Shown: in pieces, positions 6,628 through 11,088 of the stretch
Position numbering within the stretch: position 1 is the stretch's first letter
Layout of the letters: each line of letters opens with the position of its first letter
Assembly: GCA_022843345.1 (NCBI GenBank)
Contig: JALHNW010000031.1
Span: forward strand, 1-11,088
Reading direction: 5' to 3'
From: Rubritepida sp.
GTDB taxonomy: Bacteria > Pseudomonadota > Alphaproteobacteria > Acetobacterales > Acetobacteraceae
Length of the DNA: 11,088 nucleotides
Notes under the pieces: generated by a model
What the model saw: only the letters and a program-made list of their open reading frames with translations
Told to the model about the DNA's origin: nothing
Databases searched by the model: none
Position numbers and translations under genes: made by a program

Positions 6628-6656
6628 TTGATTCATGGCGAATACCGCCATATAAC
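6628..6656 (+). promoter_or_regulatory. Sigma70-type promoter of the Bug receptor gene
   Basis: TTGATT (6628-6633) and TATAAC (6651-6656) are separated by exactly 17 bases and resemble the -35 and -10 consensus well, in an AT-richer patch that stands out from its GC-rich surroundings. Transcription would start near 6663. Shine-Dalgarno AGGAAG (6676-6681) and the ATG at 6689 follow at good distances. This is the best promoter match I see in the window. Confidence 0.62.
6635..6651. promoter_or_regulatory. Inverted repeat filling the promoter spacer, possible operator
   Basis: ATGGCG (6635-6640) and CGCCAT (6646-6651) form a 6-5-6 inverted repeat that occupies the spacer between -35 and -10 and ends on the first base of the -10. 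A bound dimer would block or reshape RNA polymerase binding. Together with the palindrome at 6615-6626 it makes this a candidate two-site control region. Binding is inference. Confidence 0.45.
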
Positions 6657-6688
6657 ACGCACACCGATAGTGCTTAGGAAGATGCCCG

Positions 6689-7636
6689 ATGAAGCGCCGT
6701 TCGATCCTGGCCCTGCCCGCCGCCCTGCTGCCCCTGCCGGCGCTGGCGCAGAATGACCGCCCGATCAAGCTGATCGTGCCCGTCGCCCCCGGCGGCTCGC
6801 AGGACATCGTGGCGCGGCTCATCGCCCGCCACCTCGGGCCCGTGCTGGGCACGACAGTGGTGGTGGAGAACATGCCGGGCGGCGCCTCGAACATCGGCTA
6901 CGAGGCCGGCTCCCGCGCGCGGCCGGACGGGCTGACGCTGGTGGCGGGCGCGGACAGCCTGTCCATCAACAAGGCGCTGTTCCCGCGCCTGGGCTTCGAC
7001 CCCGTCGCCGACCTGGTGCCGGTGGCGCAGGCGACCTCGGTGCCGCAGATCCTCGTGGCGCGGGCGGATTTCCCGGCCAATACCCTCGCGGAATTCGTGG
7101 AATTGTCCCGCCGCCGCCCGCTGGCCATCGGCACGCCTGGCAACGGCCAGCTGTCCCACCTGCTGATCGAGGTGATGCAGCAGGCGACCGAGACCACCTG
7201 GACCCACGTCCCCTACCGCGGCGGCGCGCTGGCGGTGAACGACCTGCTGGGCGGCTCGCTCCAGGGCGTGATGATCAACATCGGCGCGGTCACGGACCAC
7301 GTGCGGACCGGGCGGCTGAAGGGCCTGGCCGTCTCCACCGCCACCCGCGCCGCCGCGCTGCCGGAGGTGCCGACCCTGGCCGAGGCCGGGCTGACCGGCA
7401 TCGAGGCCGCCGGCTGGCACGGCCTGGTGGCGCCGAAGGGCACCGAGCCCGCCACCATCGCACGCATCAACGCGGCGGTGGGCGAGGTGCTGCGCAACCC
7501 CGAGGTGGCGGAGCGCCTGAAGGGCCTGGGCATCGAACCGGTGGACGCCCCGCCCGAGGCGCTGGCCGCGCGCATCCGTGGCGACTACGAGCGCTGGCTG
7601 CCCGTGGTCCGGCGCACCAACATGCAGGCGAGCTGA
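6689..7636 (+). CDS. Bug-family tripartite tricarboxylate transporter substrate-binding protein
   Basis: This is a complete 315-residue periplasmic binding protein of the Bug/TctC family. It starts with a typical Sec signal peptide: MKRR, a hydrophobic core, then ALA|Q with likely cleavage after residue 20. Family motifs follow: PVAPGGSQDIVARLIA at residues 31-46, VVVENMPGGASNIG at 57-70, GTPGNGQLSH in the middle, and the closing helix YERWLPVVRR. These proteins hold carboxylates or related small molecules between two alpha/beta lobes and pass them to TctAB permeases or act as sensors. No tctA or tctB gene is present, so this is an orphan receptor, as is common in Roseomonas and Bordetella. 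Start and Shine-Dalgarno (AGGAAG, 7 bases before the ATG) are clear, and a good promoter with operator-like repeats stands upstream. The ligand is unknown. Divergence from cysK does not by itself point to a sulfur compound. Confidence 0.92.
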   Translation: MKRRSILALPAALLPLPALAQNDRPIKLIVPVAPGGSQDIVARLIARHLGPVLGTTVVVENMPGGASNIGYEAGSRARPDGLTLVAGADSLSINKALFPRLGFDPVADLVPVAQATSVPQILVARADFPANTLAEFVELSRRRPLAIGTPGNGQLSHLLIEVMQQATETTWTHVPYRGGALAVNDLLGGSLQGVMINIGAVTDHVRTGRLKGLAVSTATRAAALPEVPTLAEAGLTGIEAAGWHGLVAPKGTEPATIARINAAVGEVLRNPEVAERLKGLGIEPVDAPPEALAARIRGDYERWLPVVRRTNMQAS

Positions 7637-7646
7637 CGCCGCCTGC
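7624..7646 (+). terminator. Stem-loop at the end of the Bug receptor gene, possible terminator
   Basis: GCAGGCG (7624-7630) and CGCCTGC (7640-7646) can form a 7-base-pair stem with a 9-base loop that includes the gene's stop codon. No T-run follows, so it is at best an imperfect intrinsic terminator, or an mRNA 3'-end stabiliser. A weaker pairing, ACCGGGC (7661-7667) with GCCCGGT (7693-7699), lies just downstream. Confidence 0.3.
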
Positions 7647-7706
7647 GCAACAATCCCATGACCGGGCAAGTTTCTGGTTGAAGGCCGGCCCGGCCCGGTG
7701 CCACCC

Positions 7707-7737
7707 TCCCTCCCGCGCCACCATGCGCGCGGAGGGA
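7707..7737 (+). promoter_or_regulatory. Hairpin sequestering the Shine-Dalgarno of the CHRD protein gene
   Basis: In the mRNA, 7707-7713 pairs with 7731-7737 (7 base pairs). After a one-base bulge (C7730), 7714-7718 pairs with 7725-7729 (5 base pairs), closing a six-base CACCAT loop. The strong Shine-Dalgarno GGAGGG (7731-7736) is completely paired, and the ATG at 7743 lies 5 bases beyond the stem. The pairing is exact in the sequence. Control by temperature, a ligand or a second pairing partner is speculation. Confidence 0.5.
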
Positions 7738-7742
7738 TGGCG

Positions 7743-8333
7743 ATGAAGACGAGCCTCGGACTGGCGGCCTGCGCCGCGATGGCCCTTGCCTGCGGCCCCG
7801 CCCAGGCGGCGTTGTTCACCTTCACGACGACGATGACCGGGTTGCAGGAGAATCCCCCGAACCTCTCGCCCGGCATGGGCACCGCCTTCGTCGGGCTGGA
7901 CCCGGCGGCGAACCGGCTGGAGGTGCGCGCCGAGTTCAGCGGCCTCATGTCCCCCACCACGATGGCGCACATCCATTGCTGCATCGCCCCGCCGGGCAAT
8001 GTCGGCGTGGCCGTGCCGGCCGGAAGCTCCCTGCCCGGCTTCCCGCTGGGCGTCACGGCCGGCAGCTATTCGGCCATCTTCGACACCGCCGCCGCGGCGA
8101 CCTGGCGCCCGGCCTTCGTCGCCGCCAATGGCGGCACGACGGAGGGGGCGGAGGCCGCGCTGCTGGCGGCGCTGCGCGACGGCACCGCCTACTTCAACGT
8201 GCACACCGCGATGTTCCCGGGCGGCGAGATCCGCGGCTTCTTCGCCGCCGTGCCGGTGCCGATGAGCCTGGGCCTGCTGCTCGCCGGGATGGCAGGGCTG
8301 GCGGCGGTGCGGACGGGCCGCCGCGCCGCCTGA
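7743..8333 (+). CDS. Secreted CHRD-domain protein with PEP-CTERM-like C-terminal anchor
   Basis: The 196-residue product starts with a signal peptide (MKTSLGLAAC to AQA|A, cleavage near residue 22). A CHRD domain follows, a beta-rich domain first described in chordin and found in bacterial surface proteins. Typical CHRD elements are TGLQENPP (32-39), AHIHCC (75-80), and NVHTAMFPGGEIRG (152-165) at the end. The tail VPVP (170-173), a hydrophobic helix (174-189) and the basic end RTGRR has the layout of a PEP-CTERM sorting signal, recognised by an exosortase, but with VPVP in place of VPEP. The protein is therefore probably exported and either processed or anchored at the surface. The exosortase is not in this window. 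ATG 7743 is preferred over 7737 and 7698 because GGAGGG lies 6 bases before it and the signal peptide begins there. Its function beyond a surface or extracellular role is unknown. Confidence 0.85.
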   Translation: MKTSLGLAACAAMALACGPAQAALFTFTTTMTGLQENPPNLSPGMGTAFVGLDPAANRLEVRAEFSGLMSPTTMAHIHCCIAPPGNVGVAVPAGSSLPGFPLGVTAGSYSAIFDTAAAATWRPAFVAANGGTTEGAEAALLAALRDGTAYFNVHTAMFPGGEIRGFFAAVPVPMSLGLLLAGMAGLAAVRTGRRAA

Positions 8334-8339
8334 GCCCCT

Positions 8340-9314
8340 TCAGGGCACCAGCGCGATCTTCCCGAAATGCGCGTTCGCCTTCATGTGGGCGATCGCGGCG
8401 TGGACGTCGGCCAGGGGGAAGACGCGGTCCAGCGGCAGGGCCAGCTCGCCGCGCTCCAGCGCAGGCCACAGGTCGGCGCGCATCTTGCGCACGATCTCGC
8501 GGATCTCGTCCGCGCTGCGGGTGCGGAAGGTGACGCCGATGTAGGTGATGCGCCGGGCGGCGTGCAGGTCGAAGTCGAACTCCGCGCCCGTCCCCCCCAG
8601 CCGGCCGACGTTGACGATGCGGCCCAGGATGGCGGTCGCGCGCATGGTGTCGCGCACCAGCCGGCCGCTCACCTGGTCCACCACCGAATCCACGCCCCGG
8701 CCGTCGGTGGCCTCCAGCACCTGGTCCACCCAGGCGGGGTCGCTGGTGTCCAGCGCGTGGGTGGCGCCGAACTCGCGCAGCCGCGCCCGGCGCTCGGGGT
8801 TGGTGGAGGTGCCGATCACCACCGGGCAGCCCATGAGGCGCGCCACCTGCAACCCCATCAGCCCGACGCCGGAGGAGGCGCCCTGGATCATGATCGCCTT
8901 GGACGGCCCGGCCCGGCCATGCGTCACCACCGCGTCGTGCATGGTCTGCAGCGCCACGGGCAGCGTCGCCGCCTGCTCCCAGGACAGGTTGGCGTCGGGG
9001 ATGGGCGAGACGCGCCCCCAGTCGGCCAGCGCGTACTCGGCCCAGGAGGCGCCCATGGAGGCCATGACGCGCATGCCCGGGCGGATGGAATCGGGCACGC
9101 CCTCGCCCACCTCCACCACCTCGCCCGCGCCTTCCAGGCCGGGGATGGCGCCGGGCCCGCCGACGCTGCCGTGGCGGTGGCCGGCGGCCACGCCCAGGTC
9201 GGCGCGGTTCATGCCGATGGCGCGCAGGCGGATCAGCACCTGCTCGGGGCCGGGGCGCGGCTCGGGCGCGTCCTGCACCTCCAGGCCCGATTCGGTGACG
9301 ATGGCGGCCTTCAT
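8340..9314 (-). CDS. Zinc-free alcohol dehydrogenase / quinone oxidoreductase-like protein
   Basis: This 324-residue medium-chain dehydrogenase/reductase resembles NADPH:quinone oxidoreductase (QOR) proteins. The N-terminal GroES-like domain has MNRADL at 35-40 and PGLEGAGEVVEVG at 58-70. The Rossmann domain has LPVALQTMHDAV at 118-129, the cofactor loop GASSGVGLMGLQVARLMG at 145-162, and DGRGVD followed by VVDQVSG. The cysteine cluster that binds structural zinc in classical alcohol dehydrogenases is absent. Family members reduce quinones or unsaturated carbonyls with NADPH; the substrate here is not predictable. Shine-Dalgarno AGGGAA lies 8 bases before the ATG. It is the last gene of the minus-strand group, 12 bases after the GNAT gene. 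It ends 6 bases from the convergent CHRD gene, and the two stop codons lie in a short CCTGA/TCAGG inverted repeat that is too weak to call a terminator. Confidence 0.9.
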   Translation of the reverse strand: MKAAIVTESGLEVQDAPEPRPGPEQVLIRLRAIGMNRADLGVAAGHRHGSVGGPGAIPGLEGAGEVVEVGEGVPDSIRPGMRVMASMGASWAEYALADWGRVSPIPDANLSWEQAATLPVALQTMHDAVVTHGRAGPSKAIMIQGASSGVGLMGLQVARLMGCPVVIGTSTNPERRARLREFGATHALDTSDPAWVDQVLEATDGRGVDSVVDQVSGRLVRDTMRATAILGRIVNVGRLGGTGAEFDFDLHAARRITYIGVTFRTRSADEIREIVRKMRADLWPALERGELALPLDRVFPLADVHAAIAHMKANAHFGKIALVP

Positions 9315-9326
9315 GCGTGGGGTTCC

Positions 9327-9758
9327 CTACAGTTTCTTGCGGTACCAGATGCGCGAATGGCCGGGCGGCATGCCGTCCAGCCGCCCCGCCTCGGTCCAGC
9401 CGTTGCGCTTCCAGAAGCCGGGCGCGGTGAAGGAGAAGGTGTCGGTGTAGGCGTCGGTGCAGCCGCGCTCGCGCGCCACCGCCTCGGCGCGGGCCAGCAG
9501 GTCGGTGCCCAGGCCCTGGCCGCGCACCTCGCGCGCCAGCCACAGCCAGTCGATGAACAGCCAGTTCCAGTAGGTGAGGCCCAGCAGGCCGCCCTTCACC
9601 GCCTCCTCCTCGTCGCGCGCCAGCACGGTCACCGGCTCGCGGTCGTAGGGGCCGCCCATCTCCTGGTTGAACTGGTGCAGGCCGCGCTGGATGGCGGCCA
9701 CCGCCTCCAGCTCCGGGTAGTCGTCGTCGCTGATGGTCAGGCGCGGGGCGGTGCTCAT
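9327..9758 (-). CDS. GNAT-family N-acetyltransferase
   Basis: The 143-residue protein has the single-domain GNAT fold, which moves an acetyl group from acetyl-CoA to an amine. The acetyl-CoA pyrophosphate-binding motif A is clear: LAREVRGQGLGTDLLARAE at residues 74-92, with R-G-Q-G-L-G at 79-84. It is followed by the C-terminal beta-strand/helix pattern TFSFTAPGFWKRNGW (107-121), which is typical of small-molecule acetyltransferases. The start at 9758 gives a family-sized protein; the frame stays open upstream only inside the neighbouring gene. ATGA at 9755-9758 overlaps the stop of the preceding membrane-protein gene, so translation is probably coupled. The acceptor substrate is unknown. Antibiotic or polyamine acetylation cannot be told from the sequence. 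Confidence 0.87.
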   Translation of the reverse strand: MSTAPRLTISDDDYPELEAVAAIQRGLHQFNQEMGGPYDREPVTVLARDEEEAVKGGLLGLTYWNWLFIDWLWLAREVRGQGLGTDLLARAEAVARERGCTDAYTDTFSFTAPGFWKRNGWTEAGRLDGMPPGHSRIWYRKKL

Positions 9759-10213
9759 CCCATCTTGCCCCAGGCGGCGACCGCGATGGTGAAGGCGCCC
9801 AGCGCCAGGTTGAGCGTGACGAGGCGGCGGATGCGCTCGTTCGCCGCCGCGGCGGCGGGCAGGTTCCCGCCGGCCAGCGCCGCGCGCATGGCCCGCCAGG
9901 GGACGAGCGCGATGAACAGGAACACGGCCGCCATCACCAGCCCCGTGAGGTGCATGACGTGGACGTGCCAGCCGGTGCCGCGGAAGCCGCCATACACCCC
10001 GAACAGCAGGCCGTAGCCGGACAGGATGGTGATGGGCATGGCGTGCCACACCAGCAGGAAGAAGCGCTTGTGCGTCCCGGCCAGCACCGCCAGCCGCTGC
10101 GGCGGTTCCAGCGATGCCAGGGCCGGGCGCAGCGCCAGCAGCGCGAACGCCATGCCCCCCACCCAGAGCGCGGCGAAGAGGACGTGGAGGGCGTTCAGCA
10201 GGTTTGCGAGCAT
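9755..10213 (-). CDS. CopD-like integral membrane protein
   Basis: The 152-residue product has four predicted membrane helices at about residues 5-27, 52-76, 85-106 and 128-148. Its opening NALHVLFAALWVGGMAF resembles the start of CopD-family and related heme or copper membrane proteins, in which a His in the first helix sits near a W-x-G-G turn. Histidines at 10, 57, 83, 85 and 88 lie in or near the helices and could bind heme or copper. No periplasmic CopC domain is attached. The gene starts 7 bases after the parA-like stop and overlaps the GNAT gene by four bases, so it lies in the middle of a tight operon. The exact role is unknown. An inner-membrane location is well supported, metal transport is not. 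Confidence 0.75.
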   Translation of the reverse strand: MLANLLNALHVLFAALWVGGMAFALLALRPALASLEPPQRLAVLAGTHKRFFLLVWHAMPITILSGYGLLFGVYGGFRGTGWHVHVMHLTGLVMAAVFLFIALVPWRAMRAALAGGNLPAAAAANERIRRLVTLNLALGAFTIAVAAWGKMG

Positions 10214-10220
10214 CCTGCCT

Positions 10221-10847
10221 TTATTGGCCGCGCAGCGCCAGGATGGAAGAGGCGAGTGCGCGGACCTCCGCGGCCGCCGCCGAACGGGGCTGCGCCTCGA
10301 TCACCCCCTGGCCGGTCGCGAAGGCGGTGGCGAAGGCGGTGCGGTTGCCCAGCCGGGCGTCGAGCACCGGCGATTTCCGGCGCGCCAGCTCCTCCAGCAC
10401 CACCTCGGCCACGCGCGAATGGGGCGGCATGCGGTTGAGGACGTAGCGCCAGGGCCGCTTCTCCTTCTCCGCCATCGCCACCATCGCCTCCGAGGCCCAG
10501 AGGTCGGGCAGGGAGGGCTGGAGGGGCACCAGCACCAGGTCGGCCGCCCGCAGGGCGCGCGCCGCGTCGGCATCCACCTGCGGGGGGGTGTCGAGCACCA
10601 CGAAGCCCTTCTCGCGCCGCAGTCCGTCCAGCGCCGATCCGATCCGCCAGCCCGCCGGCGTGTCGAAGCGCAGCGGCGCATGGCCCTGGGCCACGCGGAT
10701 GGCGTGCCAGCGGGCGAGCGACTGCTGCGGGTCGGTGTCCAGCAACGCCACCGGGCCGGCCTCGCCCAGCGCCACGGCCAGGTTGGCGGCCAGGGTGGAC
10801 TTCCCCGCGCCACCCTTCTGCTGCGCCACAGCGATCACGAAGGCCAT
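10221..10847 (-). CDS. Orphan ParA/MinD-family ATPase
   Basis: This 208-residue P-loop ATPase has the deviant Walker A of the ParA/MinD group, QQKGGAGKST, with Lys11 (signature) and Lys16. Further marks are DTDPQQS at 37-43 and Walker B VVLDTPPQ at 83-90 with Asp86. Proteins of this type form ATP-dependent dimers that position DNA, protein clusters or division machinery. It lacks the N-terminal helix-turn-helix of plasmid P1-type ParA and is short, like chromosomal orphan ParA, PpfA or MipZ-like proteins. No parB or centromere-like repeat is visible beside it. GGAGGG at 10855-10860, 7 bases before the ATG, is a strong Shine-Dalgarno. It stands 31 bases after the racemase-like gene and 7 bases before the CopD-like gene. 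The cargo is unknown. A link with the membrane protein is possible but unproven. Confidence 0.88.
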   Translation of the reverse strand: MAFVIAVAQQKGGAGKSTLAANLAVALGEAGPVALLDTDPQQSLARWHAIRVAQGHAPLRFDTPAGWRIGSALDGLRREKGFVVLDTPPQVDADAARALRAADLVLVPLQPSLPDLWASEAMVAMAEKEKRPWRYVLNRMPPHSRVAEVVLEELARRKSPVLDARLGNRTAFATAFATGQGVIEAQPRSAAAAEVRALASSILALRGQ

Positions 10848-10878
10848 CGGCGGACCCTCCCTCGATTCGGGACCGAGA

Positions 10879-11088
10879 CTAGCGCGCTTCGCGGATCGCG
10901 CGCAGCGCGGCGAGCAGCGCGGTGCCCGGGATCGTCAGCGGCGGCGGGTGGATGCCCCGGGCGGCCGGCGCCATGCTGGCCTGCGCCAGCGCCACCCGGC
11001 CCTCGGCGGCTTCCGCAGCCGCGCGGATGGCGGCGTGGTAGCCGGGCAGGTCGCCGGCCAGGAACAGCGCCCAGGCGCCGGGGATGCA
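10879..11088 (-). CDS. Probable Asp/Glu racemase-family protein, C-terminal part (partial)
   Basis: Seventy codons are open from the window edge to the TAG stop at 10879-10881. The segment contains GRVALAQASMAPAARG followed by a Pro-rich loop and TIPGTALLAALRAI. In Asp/Glu/hydantoin racemase and arylmalonate decarboxylase relatives, a strand ending LAQASM near the C-terminus is common, followed by a loop and a last helix that begins after a P-[GS]-x-x-x-[AL] turn. On that basis I favour this family. The N-terminal half and the first catalytic Cys are outside the window, so the call is tentative. The reading frame has coding character throughout and ends 31 bases before the ParA gene, making it the probable preceding gene of the same operon. 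Confidence 0.5.
   Translation of the reverse strand, partial: CIPGAWALFLAGDLPGYHAAIRAAAEAAEGRVALAQASMAPAARGIHPPPLTIPGTALLAALRAIREAR

Noticed and set aside
8329..8344. CCTGA/TCAGG inverted repeat between the CHRD and oxidoreductase stops, as a bidirectional terminator
   Set aside because: Only five base pairs, with no T-run on either strand. It arises mainly from the two facing stop codons.
8367..10016. 549-codon plus-strand frame
   Set aside because: Antisense to three well-supported minus-strand genes; composition is that of a shadow frame.
9759..10049. Longer GNAT protein starting at 10049
   Set aside because: The extension is an Arg/His/Pro-rich reading of the neighbouring membrane-protein gene. 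The ATGA junction at 9755-9758 gives a family-sized protein.
10848..10878. parS-like centromere site next to the ParA gene
   Set aside because: No palindrome or repeated motif is present in the gap; it only holds the Shine-Dalgarno and spacer.

Overview
The window looks like ordinary chromosome from a very GC-rich alphaproteobacterium, most likely an Acetobacteraceae member of the Roseomonas type. This is an inference from four things: the strong G/C bias at third codon positions, a fused shikimate kinase/3-dehydroquinate synthase, Bug-family periplasmic binding proteins without their membrane partners, and dense packing with ATGA start/stop overlaps. There are no rRNA or tRNA genes, insertion sequences, CRISPR arrays or phage genes. 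No stretch longer than about 150 bases lacks a gene.

Layout. Positions 1-1002 (+) hold the tail of a Bug-family solute-binding protein, overlapped by a nitronate monooxygenase gene. Convergent to it and overlapping by 30 bases is xerD (-), preceded by a 48-residue membrane-anchored ORF. xerD probably starts at a CTG codon just after the stop of that small ORF. Divergently, 2131-4784 (+) holds a fused aroK-aroB gene and a CurA-like NADPH reductase, joined by an ATGA overlap. The cysteine pair follows on the minus strand: cysK (upstream) and cysE (downstream). cysE has a hairpin over its ribosome binding site.

The 152-base gap between cysK and the next gene (6537-6688) is the clearest regulatory region. 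It carries a good sigma70-like promoter with an inverted repeat filling its spacer, plus a perfect 12-base palindrome, in front of a complete Bug-family receptor gene (+). Next comes a secreted CHRD-domain protein with a PEP-CTERM-like tail (+), whose Shine-Dalgarno sequence is buried in a strong predicted hairpin.

From 11088 back to 8340 everything is on the minus strand and tightly spaced: the tail of a probable Asp/Glu racemase-family protein, an orphan ParA-type ATPase, a four-helix CopD-like membrane protein, a GNAT acetyltransferase and a zinc-free quinone-oxidoreductase-like protein. They probably form one transcription unit, but no shared function is evident.

The genes serve aromatic amino acid synthesis (aroKB), cysteine synthesis (cysE, cysK), chromosome dimer resolution (xerD), solute capture (Bug proteins) and miscellaneous redox chemistry. 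I see no convincing undescribed system. The most useful second looks are the leader hairpins, the operator-like repeats at 6615-6651, the small ORF coupled to xerD, and the orphan ParA operon.
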